Shown here piece after piece: positions 1-11,600 of a stretch of 64,000 bases of DNA; position 1 is the stretch's first letter, and each line of letters opens with the position of its first letter. Source of the stretch: Ascochyta rabiei. Taxonomy: Eukaryota > Ascomycota > Dothideomycetes > Pleosporales > Didymellaceae. The translations under genes were made by a program, and so were the position numbers. The stretch lies in assembly GCF_004011695.2 (NCBI RefSeq), contig NC_082415.1, positions 1,054,001 to 1,118,000 of the forward strand, read 5' to 3'. The notes beneath the pieces are model-generated. The model searched no databases. It had not been told where the DNA came from and saw nothing but the letters and a program-made list of their open reading frames with translations.

Positions 1-249
1 TGTTCGCTTCTGGTAGAGTATGTAGTTGATCGTATCTTCATTTGCAGTGGCTTCCAATCAGTGACGCCATGCTGGTATAGTTTGTATGTCCACAAGTCCG
101 ACCTGATAGTGCGCCGCCCAATGCAGTGTAGTTTATCGATATGCAAAACATTACGCTCCTTCGTGCTTGTTGATGCTCCCACCTCATAGTTGACATGCCC
201 AAAGTACAGGTCATACTCTGCATCCACAAAGTCAAGCATCATGAGTCGT

Positions 250-877
250 CTATTGGCTCTTTCCCATCCTCTCCTCGTAGGCCTGCCACCCGGCTTGTCT
301 GTATCGTTGCGCTTCGGCCTTGCGGTCAGAAGCACGAACGATGCCGCGGCCAACAATGATGATGTCGCAGCCCGACTCGAAGATGAGTTTCCGTGGCGTG
401 TTGTACTGTTGACCAAGGCTGTCTCCAAGCTTCGCGCCTTCCTGGCCTGGCGGCGGCAGTTGGCAGCCAGGCGTCATGGTGATGAAGTTATCCTCTGGCT
501 GGGTGTTCAAGCTTCGCTGCGCGATAAAGCCCATGACAAAGTCTCTGTGAGAGCGCGCAATGTCAACGCTAGCCTGTCGGTACTCTGGGGTCATGAGATG
601 TCCAGCGGAGCTCATCTCGGCGAGCAGGAGGAGCGAGCGCAGAAACGGCGGTTCGCCCAGGCGGACCAGCTGCTTGACGGTATCGAGGTCGAGTGTCTCG
701 CCCAAGGCATTGAGTGCCTCTGGTCTCGGCGAGATGCTCTCGGTGCGTGTAGAGATGGTAGTGCTGACGCTAACGACGCTCTGCTTCCTGTCCGTGGGCT
801 TGATACTGAGGCGCCTCTCGCCGTCGTCCATGAGCATGGGCGACTCGAGAGCGCCGTCCATGGGTGGGACCTCGTCA

Positions 878-918
<41 letters not shown>

Positions 919-1501
919 TGCGCCGTTCAGCTTGGCGCGATAAGCGGCGGAGATCTCGGTGTGCACGCCCGTATTGTACTTTGCGATGGTGGATTCGGCG
1001 GCCTTTTCGAGTGCGGTGACGATGGCGGGACCGGGGATGATATGGGCGTTGGTGATCTCAGCCCAGAGCGCGATGCGGTGGTGGCCTGAGGTGTATTGTT
1101 TCTGCACGGTTTCTGCCCAAGATTGGTTAGAGAGGTTCAGGCTTGTCCAGCAGTAGCTCTGTGGATATGCTCTGTAAGGGAAGAGACATACCACCAATAT
1201 CGGCAAACTTGCGGTCCTCGAAGATGAGGAAGGACTTCCTCTTGGCGATTTCCCTTAGCGCGGCGGCCGTCCGGTCGGTCCAGTCGGTGACGATGTCGCA
1301 GTGGGTCTTGAGCAGGCAGATCGAGTCACCCACGTCTTCGGCGAGCTGCATCAGTTCGGCAGAAGTCTCGACGTCGGCCGACAAGCACAGATTTGTCTGC
1401 TTGATGGACATCAGTCGCAGCAGATACGAAGCCAGAGGCCCGGTGGTGGGGAGTCCGGCGCGCGCTCCGTATGTGCTGGTGAGGGTGGGGTGAGCTGCCA
1501 T
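250..1501 (-). CDS. pyrG: Orotidine-5'-phosphate decarboxylase (URA3/pyr4/pyrG type)
   Basis: This enzyme converts orotidine monophosphate to UMP, the last step of pyrimidine synthesis, in the cytosol. Exons are 1192-1501 and 250-1112, with a 79-nt intron (donor GTATGT) cutting the conserved FADIG-E-TVQKQY region; the product is 390 aa. The catalytic [10 protein letters not shown] motif ends exon 1. [15 protein letters not shown] and, near the C-terminus, [10 protein letters not shown] with the phosphate-binding Gly-Arg follow. The start is the ATG at 1501, giving MAAHPTL; a reading frame further upstream is CA-rich and not protein-like. Between the two halves of the barrel sits an insert of roughly 110 residues containing a run of 12 Asp encoded by a GAC/GAT repeat (about 880-920), then a Ser-rich stretch. 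Inserts at this place are known in filamentous-fungal enzymes, but a pure Asp run is unusual. Identification is firm. Confidence 0.95.
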
Positions 1502-2490
1502 TGTGTGTGGTGTGGTGTGGTGTGGTGCGTGGTGTGATGTGTGGGGTGATGTGTGATGTGGGATGTGTGCGTGGAGAGTACAGGCGAGGGAACAGGACGG
1601 TAGGTTCACTCTTGCCAGATTGCCAGGTGGCAGTCGACGGTCGGTCGTCGTCCGATGTTTATTGTCCCAGGGATCAAGGAAACAGAGCAACAGAGCGATG
1701 GTTTCTGTCCAGCGGTGGCAGGTGACACGCACGGCAGATAATTTGCTAGTTGACGTGCGCACTCCAAGGATGTTACACGACCGGGACCCTGGCGGGGATC
1801 AGAGGGGCACAGGGAAGAGCGGACGAGGACGAGACCACAGGATCGCCAGTCGCGACTCTGGTTGGGGATTCAGGCAGGAAGGGAAAGGAGGAGCAGAGCA
1901 GCGATTGTCTCTTGCATGTAGGGAGCGATGGAGCGGCTGAAGAGCTGAAGAGCTGAAGAGCTGATGAGCTGATGAGCTGATGAGCTGGGTATAGCTTCCA
2001 GAAAGACTGAGGCACGGAAAATTGCCGCGAGGCCGCTTGTGCCTGGTGGGCGTCGTACATAGTCGCGGACGCGGGCGTGCTGGCGGGCCGTAGATCGCTG
2101 GCTGTCTGAGATGCATGCACGCTCCCAGCACCCAATCTCCGCCAATAGAGCCCTGCCGCCAATGCGCGACACCCTCCGTCCCACCCTCCGTCCCACCCTC
2201 CGTCCAATCTGCTCTCTTTTCCCTCTTTTCCACCCCGGCTGTGGTCCACCATGTGCACCGCGGCTGATTCAGCCGCAAAGGCACCCACCGTCTGTCTCTC
2301 GGCCAAATAACGCCGCCAGCAGCGGACGTTGCTGGACATGGCCAGTCCGCTCTCACCGAGCTCAGCTGCCTCCTCCACATGACTTCTCCAGTTGTCAGCT
2401 AAACTCTACTCTGCCCTGCATTTTCATTCTAGTAAAGGTCCGACTCTGCAGAGACCCAGACCCACGTATCGGCGATACCCATCTCCTCCG
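1502..2490. other. Intergenic region upstream of the pyrimidine gene, with short tandem repeats
   Basis: No convincing gene. A GT-rich stretch (1501-1560) lies just 5' of the decarboxylase start. Direct repeats of gatgagct (about 1940-1985) and of ccaccctccgtc (about 2172-2205) are visible. Frames that stay open here overlap one another on both strands and show no family signature. Confidence 0.5.
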
Positions 2491-2742
2491 CACTATCGTC
2501 TCCTGCAAAAGTAGACTCCCATGGCCAGTGCAACGTGGAGGAGAAGGAGAGGCTGGGCAAGTCCGGCGTCCGAGGTCTTCTTGGCTTTGCACCAATCAGC
2601 GGACGCCTTCTCTCTCTGTCTCTCTCTCTGTCATTTGCAACAGCATCCGTGCGCCCGCGCTCGTTATATACATTGATAGGCGTTTCTGCACAAGACCCAC
2701 CGCACTGGCCACGGCACTCTTCTTTTGCAGGAGACCATAGTA
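2491..2742. mobile_element. MITE-like element, copy 1
   Basis: This 252-bp non-coding element has terminal inverted repeats of about 40 bp. The left end (ctatcgtctcctgcaaaag, then a block around ccatggccagtgc) pairs with the right end read in reverse (ctatggtctcctgcaaaag, then the same block). It shares its termini and most of its interior, in order, with the element at 17263-17573, for example the caccaatcagc and caccgcactggcca blocks. The right end abuts TA and the left end CA, which fits a decayed TA target duplication as in Tc1/mariner MITEs. No transposase is present. Confidence 0.75.
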
Positions 2743-4036
2743 CACGACTCATCGCCCACTTTGGCCTCATTGCGATGCTGCTGTGCTGCATAGTCATGGC
2801 GCCACAATAGTGCCGCGAGGCAAGCTGCAGCCTTTCCCCAAATTAACACCTTCCTTTGTCTTGCCAGGTGCTATCAGTCCCTCCTGGAAGATTCTGTCCG
2901 GTCCTGAAGGAAGGATGTGTTGGTCTGGAGAAGGATGCAAAGCCTTCTGCAGAAGCCTGCCCATTCGTTATGAAGAAATTCATGCGAGTTCCAGTCGTCG
3001 TACCACTTCAATACATGTCGCTGACACCGACATTGCACCTGAGGTCAAAGTCAACGTGCAGATCGGTTCCGCTGAACTGGGGTCGGTGGGTACGGACCGC
3101 AGTCGGTTAACATGCCGTTGCCGCCTGCTGATCTCCTCGACGAGACATCTGCAAGTCAATCGAACGTTGGCCGGCTGGCTAATAGCACCGACACTGCTGA
3201 TGTGAGCTCCAGTCTCACTCCGGCTCGCTTGCTTCACGAGTCCCATCGCCGCTGGAAGACAGAATACGGTCCGTTTGTTTCATTTCACATTACCGTTCGG
3301 CCCTTGTTCTTGCACCGGCGCCATGCCTTTCTCTCGTTCTCGACACCTTGCGAGACACGTCTCTAACACTGAAAACATGGAGCGCATTTGTGCGGACCGG
3401 ACCAGACCAGTCTGGCCGAATACCTGCTGACGATAATCATTTGCCCGGGTAGCACGTAACGTGTCTCGAGCAGCTGTGAAGGGCGATACTCCTGCTAGAA
3501 GTTTTGGCACCTACAATGCTTGTAGCTGTCAGTCACGCCTCACCTCTAGGAAAGAAGCAACGCAAGGCATGACAACGGTAGCTGTCCGCTGTCGCGCTTC
3601 GACACATATCGAAGAGAGCCAGACGCACTTCCATGCTTAGCAAGGAGCTTCGGAGTTCTTCAGTCAGTTACAACAGAACTTTTTCAGAACACAAGTAGCT
3701 CTCACGACTCCATGTTGCTGGCGGCGGCAATGGGTAAGTACCTCAATCTGCATGAAGTGTCAACAGACGGCTCGGTGCTGTTGATTTCAGCCAACAAGCC
3801 TGCAAGTCATTTCGCAATCCGCAGTCACCTAGTCTTCCTGCTGCCTGAATGCGTCTTCTTATGATCAGCTGCCGACCTCACCTTCACTTCAAGATGGTTT
3901 GCCAACAAGCCGTCACTTTTCTTTGTCTCATCTTCTTCTTCAGAGCCACAAAGCCATTCCTTCGTACTCTACATTTCCAGACTTCCATCACTCCGCAACA
4001 CGGTTTCAACACCCGCAAGACACTGATAACGATAAA
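2743..4036. other. Intergenic region, no recognisable gene
   Basis: Short overlapping open frames occur on both strands but none shows conserved motifs, a convincing start context or splice structure. The last 200-300 bases before 4037 are C/T-rich and probably form the 5' untranslated region of the next gene. Confidence 0.45.
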
Positions 4037-4621
4037 ATGCCTCCCAAGAAAGACACGTCTGCTGACAGCGGTATCGCTGGATACGACCTTAGGGAGACAA
4101 AGCTTCTCGCCGCTGCCTTTCTCTCCTCTACCGGCCCTGACAAGGTCCGTCTACACCCTCTCCCAAAGCTTAGCTGGTACGTTACTCTGAAGGCCTCCAC
4201 TGACCGTCCGCAGTACAACTATCCTCTCTTCGCCCAGCTTAGCGGCTTCACCGAAGGCACGCTCAAGAAGTTCTGGCCACCCGTGAAGAAGAAGGGCATC
4301 GAGAACCACGAGAACTTCGGCACTTTCCTCATGGGCGGTTCTGCTGCTCCTGCGACTGCCCCCAAGGCCGCCGCTGGCAAGAAGCGCAAGGCTGCTGACG
4401 CCGACGCCGCTGACGTGGACGACAGCAAGGCCTCTGGCAAGCCTATGAAGGCCCCTGCGAAGGGAAACGGCCGTGGCAAGAAGGTGAAGACTGAGGAGCC
4501 GCTCGAGGAACCTGTCAACGAGGACTCTGCCGATGGTGGAGATGGTCTGGGTGAGTTTGTTTTCAGAAAGAATGTCGTGGACTGGTTAGAAAGTACTGAC
4601 AGGTTTACAGAAGTGGCCTAG
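4037..4621 (+). CDS. Small basic nuclear-type protein, uncharacterised
   Basis: Exons 4037-4550 and 4611-4621 give 174 aa starting MPPKKDTSADSG. The 60-nt intron starts GTGAGT, has a TACTGAC branch site and ends ACAG; it carries no stop, so the unspliced frame also reads through and would add 20 residues. The N-terminal half (about residues 10-100) looks folded, with conserved-looking segments around ETKLLAAAF and FWPPVKKKGIE. The C-terminal half is Ala/Lys/Asp-rich with several basic nuclear-localisation-like clusters (KKRKA, RGKKVK) and ends in an acidic tail. That composition suggests a chromatin or nucleolar protein, but no named family is recognised. The frame extends upstream of 4037, but that part looks like leader sequence. 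Confidence 0.7.
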   Translation: MPPKKDTSADSGIAGYDLRETKLLAAAFLSSTGPDKVRLHPLPKLSWYVTLKASTDRPQYNYPLFAQLSGFTEGTLKKFWPPVKKKGIENHENFGTFLMGGSAAPATAPKAAAGKKRKAADADAADVDDSKASGKPMKAPAKGNGRGKKVKTEEPLEEPVNEDSADGGDGLGEFVFRKNVVDWLESTDRFTEVA

Positions 4622-5615
4622 ATGTCATAGCGCTTTGATTGCCTCATCTGTGACACCCCATGGATGGCCAATTGGGGCGTGGGATCGACTGCTGCGGCAT
4701 TACATACGGGTGTATTCTTACTTCGTCATGTCCGCTACTGTCTTCGACATTGCAAATCATCGCCACACACTCAGTGCCAGCTTCGTCTACGTGCACTTCA
4801 CACCAAGGGACGGTCCTAGAGACGAAGACAATATGAGCTGGTGTCTCGTAGGTTTGGAGAATCTTGTGTACACGTACTCGTTCCGTACACAACCATCAAT
4901 GAACGACTGAACCCCCCTTGCTATTGAAGTCAATGATCTTGCAACGCTTGGAGACATGCACAATCTGACGTCTACAATTGTTACGGCAACCAGTACATAC
5001 ACGCTCAACATGCAGAATAGCGCAGTTCAAAGTATCTCGCACTTGACTTCTGCATTGACCCCGCAGCCATCTTCCATCTACCTATTAATACTCAAACTCC
5101 GTTTTGCCTAGTTGTGTCCACAAATACTTCTGTTCTTGCTCTCGCAGCACTATCCTCTCCGTGCGATCAGTCAGCTTCATCAAACCTGTTAATAGTTGTT
5201 CTCTTCTCTACTCTATCTACCTATTAATATTTACACTATACCTTGCCTAGTTGTGTCCTTATAAATACTCTGTTCTTGCTCTTACAGCACTATCCTCTCC
5301 GTGCGATCAGCCATGCTCCATCAAACCCGTCAACGGTCATCCTCCGCTCTACTCCATATACTCGATCGCAACTCTTAAATCCACGTGAAAATCTTGATAA
5401 TATTCTTCGGGTGGCTGTAAAGCCAAACGCATGTGAATTTGCAGTTTCTTGTGTCGCTACGGAACAAAACCGTGAAAGATGTACCGGTTCAGAGCCAGGT
5501 AAAGTACACTGGCAGGAGAATATGAGAAACACAGGGCAAAGTTTGTTACGGATGAGTAGAGCTACACTCAAGGAATACACTGCTTTGCATCCACTACCAC
5601 AGAGTACATAACCAA
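4622..5615. other. Intergenic region with an imperfect tandem duplication
   Basis: No supported gene. The 3' part holds the duplication listed at 5078-5355. It also serves as the 3' flank of the minus-strand dehydrogenase-fusion gene that ends at 5616. Confidence 0.45.
5078..5355. repeat. Two tandem copies of a ~139-bp unit
   Basis: Units 5078-5216 and 5217-5355 both begin ctacctattaata and share ttgcctagttgtgtcc, tctgttcttgctct and agcactatcctctccgtgc in the same order, with scattered substitutions. This is a diverged direct duplication of non-coding DNA. Confidence 0.8.
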
Positions 5616-7536
5616 CTAAGCCAGTGATATGCCAGTCCACGCTCTCCCCTCTTCAAAAACCAACCTCGTCTTCTCGCTCCCATCAAGATTGCACCTGCAT
5701 ATGGAGCCTCCCAGATCAGCAACATACACATGCTGGTTCTGCGCATCGATCTTGAGTCCTATCGCCTCGTGAAACTTCCTCGCTAAGATCTGGTGCTTAA
5801 GCAAAGGGGTATAATCTTCGTTCACGGCTTGTCCATGTTTGTCAAGTGGGAGCTTATTGAGCGTATTTCCGAACGGCATTTCTCCTCTGTCTGTCCAGTA
5901 GAGGCTGGACGATTCTTCATGAAAATCCAGGTCAACTGGTTCAGCAAGGCCTTCTAGAAGGCAGACCTTGTCTGTCCTGTTGGTGGCAGTCTCTCCGGGC
6001 GGCGTGGCTATGTTAGCACTAAAGATGCGTCCCTGCCATCCCTTCGCCGCGCCTTTCTGTGTCCAAAACAACTTTCCGAGACGGTGCGACAAAGTGATAC
6101 CCACACACCATCTTGTGGCGTCGCGCTGGTCTTCTTTCTTGTCCTTATCTCCCGTCTCGATGATTTTTTCCAGGTTGCTGCCGTCCAGGTTGCAACGCCA
6201 GATACCGAGGCCTTCGCGATCGGCTATGTACAGTTTCTTGTCGACCTCATCAAGCGCTATCTGCTTGGGTGTGTTCATCGTCCCTTTGGAGACGATAGGC
6301 CTGAGACTGGTGCCGTCCAAACGCGCGGAGTACACCATACCGTCATCCTGCCCGGGGAACCCCATACAAGTCCAGAACATCATTCCTTCTTCCTTCAGCA
6401 CAACGATCCCATCTGGCAAGTACTGATTCTCGAATATCGTCCGTTGAAACTGGCCAGCAGCGGAATACTCCAATACTTTACCGGTCTCAAGGTTATCGAC
6501 CTGTCCGGACAGACCGTTCTCGCAAACGAAGAGCCGGGGCCCTGTGACTGCAGCCTGTTTCGGAGGGTAGAATCCGCCGTCTCTACTCTTGAGTCCTAAC
6601 TTCCCCTTGTCAATGAACTCTCTTTTTAAAAACTCGATGGTGTGCTCCATCGGGAGCTTGCGCTCCTGCGCATAATGCTGCTCGATCTTCACAACGGTAT
6701 CAAGTCCGACAACTGCAGAAGGCCATCAGTCTCCAACGAATCATCCAGAAGAATTCAACTCACGATCCATCGCCACAAAAGGCCGCAATCCTGGCATCAC
6801 AACCGTTTCAAAAAAAATGTCATCAGCTGTCTTCGGATCCGCCACTCCCTCTGAAACAACCTGCACCATTTCCCGCTTAATTGCAGCCCACACTCTGTTT
6901 TGGATAAACCCGGTAGATTCCTTCTTCACGAAGAATGGCTTGAGTCCGACATCCTCCATGCGCTGTGCCAAATACGCGAATAACTCGCTGTCCGTGGTCC
7001 CGCTGGTCATAAGTTCGACGGCGCGCACATACGGGGGCATGTAGTAGTGCGTATTCAGCGCGCGACATTTCGTCGCAGAATCTAGGTGGCCCACGACAAG
7101 GGAGGACCGATACGAAGAAGAATTGGTCGCCAGGATGCTATCCCGCGCGACGAGTTTCTCCAGCCTGGCGAAGACCTCTTGCTTGATGTGCAGGACTTCC
7201 GGCACACATTCGATTACATGCCACGCATTGCACACTGCAGAATCCAGGACGGTATGAGAAATGAGCTGTCCGATCGGTCTCGAGGCGTCTCGTCGGTATG
7301 CGGCTTTGTTCTCGTGGAAGTAGAGCTCGGCGTCGCTGCGCTGTTTCTCGTCCGGATCGTACAAGTGCACTGTATACCCACCAGCCGCCCAGCAACATGC
7401 TGCACCCGTCAACATGGCTTTTGAGTACTGAAAGTGCAAACTTACCGATGCGACGGCCCAGGACGCCTGCACCTATTACCGCCACAGGCCGGTTTGCGTG
7501 GTCAGAGGGCGCGACCCACGAATCCGGTGTACCCAT
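5616..7536 (-). CDS. 3-Hydroxyacyl-CoA dehydrogenase (lambda-crystallin type) fused to a YWTD/SMP-30-like beta-propeller
   Basis: Exons are 7446-7536, 6764-7399 and 5616-6712, with introns of 46 and 51 nt; the product is 607 aa. Residues about 18-240 form an NAD-binding 3-hydroxyacyl-CoA/L-gulonate dehydrogenase domain (VAVIGAGVLGRRIACCW, then ATNSSSY and NTHYYMPP). The C-terminal HCDH helical part runs to about residue 295 (FVAMDLVGLD, EHTIEFLKREF). Residues about 305-607 carry repeated YWTD-like blades (KLYIADREGLGIWRCNLDGS, SLYWTDRGEMPFG, HVYVADLGGSICRCNLDGS), as in LDL-receptor or SMP-30 propellers. It would oxidise or reduce a 3-hydroxyacyl or sugar-acid substrate with NAD(H). The gene is divergent from HR-PKS 1, sharing a 1.1-kb promoter region. 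The dehydrogenase class matches LAM1 of the T-toxin locus; the propeller fusion is the unusual part. The domain calls are firm and the substrate is unknown. Confidence 0.85.
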
Positions 7537-8653
7537 ATTCCAATAGTGAACGATTCAAACACGAAATCAAAACAACAATCAATGCTATTCATTTGCACAT
7601 GAACGAGAATGATGTGTGCAGTGTTATATAGTCACATAGTGAGTCATCAAGACATGCTGTAGTTTCGCAGTATCATCCCAAAAAATCTCATCCCCGTTCA
7701 CGCCGTGCACTCCAGCTGCTCGATACGACATATCGGAGAAGATAGCAAAGCCCGCTTTTGGAGGCTGCAAGCTGCGCCTGCGCCTACCCATCTCGTACCC
7801 AAGACAAGCGCGAGTACGAAACCCGCTGCACCACAACAGGCCAGGCCCCCCCAAAACCCAGGACGAAAAAGCCAAAAAAAAAAAATAAAAAAAATAGAAA
7901 ATACAAAAAAAAAAAATTAGAAAAAATCGAAAAATCGTAAGAAGCCTCGCTGCGGCGTTCAACGCTCCCTTCTTAACACACCAAACACGCGCCCATTTCC
8001 CGCTAGGACCGTACTTCTCACCCCGCAGTGCCCCCCCCCTTCCCCCTGCACAAAACCCGACAAGTCCACGCAAGCAAGCCACCTCCCAACCGCGAACACA
8101 GATCCCAAGCCCCCCGATTCCGCAACATCATCAACCATCGCGGTGTGGTTTGTGCCATAACCTCTGCGGATTCAAGAGAGGAGCTAATTCGGCCCCGGTA
8201 GCAGCAGCGACGGATCACAACCAGCTCTTTAGAGCTGATGTGGGTACGCTCCTGAGCGCGGGCGGGCGGGGGCTTCTTCTTTGCATAGCAGGGGGGATCG
8301 GGGGGTTGGGTAGGGGGTTGATGCGGAGGAGGTGGGATATATCTATTCGAAGTGATACCCACGGGGTGTCGAAGGGTGGTGGTGGTGATGGCGGAGTCAG
8401 AGGGGGGGGGGGGGTACGTAGCGAGTGACGTCTGGGACATGTGGTAGTTGAGCATCAGGACAGCCGGAGGGAAACCGTGTATATAACGAGCGGGTACGGA
8501 CGCAGGAGTGTTGGAGAAGGCAGAATCGGTTGACGGTTGACGAGGAGTGAAAATCGTCGGCACGCAATAATATATCTCGTCCACCACCCATCTATCCCAA
8601 CTATTCCTATCCTTTCATCCACCACCTCACACAACCCCGCAAACCCCACCACC
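7537..8653. promoter_or_regulatory. Divergent promoter region between the dehydrogenase fusion and HR-PKS 1
   Basis: No gene is supported. It contains A-rich low-complexity DNA (about 7870-7935), a run of about 11 G (8402-8413), and a TATA-like gtatataa at 8478-8485, about 170 bases before the PKS start. The two genes face away from each other, so co-regulation is possible but not shown. Confidence 0.45.
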
Positions 8654-11600
8654 ATGACCGCGTCCTCGAACCCATCCGCGCCTCCGCCGCTGGCCATAGT
8701 CGGCATGTCGTGCCGCATGCCAGGCGGCGTCCACTCCCTGGAGGATTTCTGGTCTCTGCTGGCCAACAGCAAAGACGGATACAAGGAATTTCCCCAAGAC
8801 CGGTTCCACTGGGAAGCGTACTACCATCCGAACCAGGGGCGCAAGGACTCGATCAACGTACACCATGGCTACTTTCTCGACGGAGATGTGAGCGAGTTTG
8901 ATGCGGGGTTTTTCAAGATGAATGCTATTGATGCTACTTCGTTTGTAGGTTACGTTGGAGCTCTTTGTTACTTACTCAGTTACTCAGTTACTTGGTTACT
9001 TGGTTACTTGGTTACTTGGTTACTTGGTTACTTGGTTACTTTTTCTTTCATGTTTTCTTCTCGCACAGGATGGGGTTGCGAACATGGGCTGATGGCCATC
9101 TAGGACCCTCAAGGGCGCATCATACTCGAGTGCGTTTACGAGGCGCTTGAGAATGCAGGCGTGCCCAAGGAGAGCATAGCAGGGACGAAAGTCGGCGTCT
9201 TCTCCACGTCAAACACATCCGACTACACGCTGGAGCTCAAAGACGATACCCCTTCGATGCCGTCCATGGTCGGCGTCCTGGGCCACAACTGCATGCTGTC
9301 CAACGTTGTGTCCAACGTGTTCGACCTGCGAGGACCCAGCGTGAGCGTCGACACAGCATGCTCGTCTGCCTTCTACGCGCTGCAGATGGCAGCGCAGAGC
9401 TTGCGAGCCGGCGAGACGGACATGTGCATCGTGTCTGGATGCGCGCTCAACCTCTCGCCGTGGCGGTGGACCATGCTGTCGAATCTGACCATGCTGCACC
9501 CAGACGGCACAACCAAGGCCCTGGACCCCAGCGCTGACTCAGGCTACGCGCGCGGAGAAGGCGCCGCGAGTATCATATTGAAACCACTGGATAAGGCGCT
9601 GCGAGACAACGACCGGATACACTGTGTGCTGTCGCACATTGGCGTCAACCACAATGGCCACACCAACGGCTACACGATGCCGGATGCAGCCATGCAGGCG
9701 ACGCTGATGGAGGAGCTCCAGGCTCAGATCGATATCAAGCCTGACGAGTTTGGCTTCGTCGAAGCGCACGCGCCGGGCACACGTGTTGGCGACCCGATCG
9801 AGATCTCTGCGCTTCAAAAGGTGTTTTCGAGCGATGCGCGCTCGCCCGAGAACCCGCTCCTGATCGGCTCGGTAAAGGCCAACGTGGGCCATTTGGAGTC
9901 GTCGAGCGGCTTCCCGTCGCTGATCAAGGCAGCGTTGATGCTGGGTAAGCGTCAGGTGGTACCCAACGCCAACTTCAAGGACGAAGCTATGAACACAGAG
10001 CTCCGCAAGCTGAGCATGGCGGTATGTATTGTACGTGTGCGTTTGGCAGCATGCTGATGGTCGTCAGGTACCGGTATCTACGCAAGCTTGGCCCGAGGGC
10101 AAGTCGTACATTGCCATCAACAACTACGGGTTCGGAGGGTCCAACGCTCACGCCATCATCAAGGCAGCGCCCGTATCGGAAGCACATGCTGACAAGGCCG
10201 ACACGCCGAGCGGCGACGAGTCTTTTCTGTTCGTTCTGTCAGCCAACGACGAGCAGGCTCTTGCGAAAACCAGGGAGCAGTTGGTCGAGTTTCTCGAGTC
10301 GGAGGACGCGGCCGACGTCAAGATACACGACCTGGCCTACACACTGGGACAGCGTAGATCGCAGCTTAGTTGGCGCTGTGCCATTGTTGCGTCGAATCTG
10401 GACGACCTGTCCATCCAGACAGCCTCACCTCGACTCGTACAACGGCGAGTCGCTCGTCAGCCCAAGATTGCTTTTGCTTTTACCGGACAGGGTGCGCAGT
10501 ACTTTGGTATGGGCCGCGAGCTGCTTCAGTATCCCATGTTTTCGGCAGCGCTGGAAATGTGCTCGGCCTGCGTTGAATCGTTTGGCGCGAATTTTTCCCT
10601 TTTGGAGGAGCTGTACGGCAACGAAAAAACATCACGCATCGACGATGCCGACGTCAGCCAGGCGGCATCGACGGCTATCCAAATTTCCATCGTAGACCTC
10701 CTGCGCTCGTGGGGCGTCGAGCCCATGGCTGTGGTGGGCCACTCGAGCGGCGAGGTCGCCGCCGCATACGCCGCCGGCCTCCTTTCTCTTCCGGGGGCCA
10801 TGCGCATCGCTTATGCTCGCGGGCAAATGGCCATCAGAATCAAGAAGGTGGAGCCGGACTTCAAAGGCGGCATGTTGGCGGTTGCAGCTGGGTTGGAGGA
10901 CGTGGTTCCCCTGTTGGACATTGTCATGGCAGGCAAGGTGGTGATTGCTTGCGAGAATTCACCCAAGTCCATCACGGTTTCAGGTGATGAGGCAGCACTG
11001 GAGGAGTTGGAGTCGCTCCTCGAAGAGGATGGATTGCCTCACAGGCGGCTGGCCGTCGACTTTCCCTACCACTCGCCCTTCCTCGAGCCGTTTGTTGACA
11101 GGTACGAGCAAGACCTGTGTGCGGTGGATACCTTTGCCGATACCAAACAGAAGGCTGAGTATTTCTCAGCCATGGCCGGTCGAAGGGTTGACGCGGCAGC
11201 CATTCAGAAGCCATCGTACTGGGCCAACAGCGCCAAGTTCAGGGTTCGATTTACATCAGCCACAACGGCTCTGTTGAAGAGCAAAACGCCACCAGACGTC
11301 ATCGTGGAGATCGGCCCACACCCCATGCTGACGGGGGCTGTGAAGAGCATCTTGAAGGCGGCCGGAAAACAAGTAACGCATACGGTGGAGACGCTGGCGA
11401 GTCTCCAGCGTGGGCAAGTTGCGCGGACGTGCATGGTGAAGCTTGCGGAGGGACTCTTCAGTATGGGTCAGACCATGGACCTGGAGCAGGTCAACGTGCT
11501 AGGTGGCAAAGAGAACGGCTCCCGTCCGCGGCTCGTCGATGGCCTCAGGCCGTATCCGTGGACACGCAACCGCTACTGGATTGAGTCGAGGATTCGCGAC

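Noticed and set aside
1773..2378. Overlapping open frames upstream of the pyrimidine gene
   Set aside because: Three frames are open at once over short tandem repeats, with no conserved residues.
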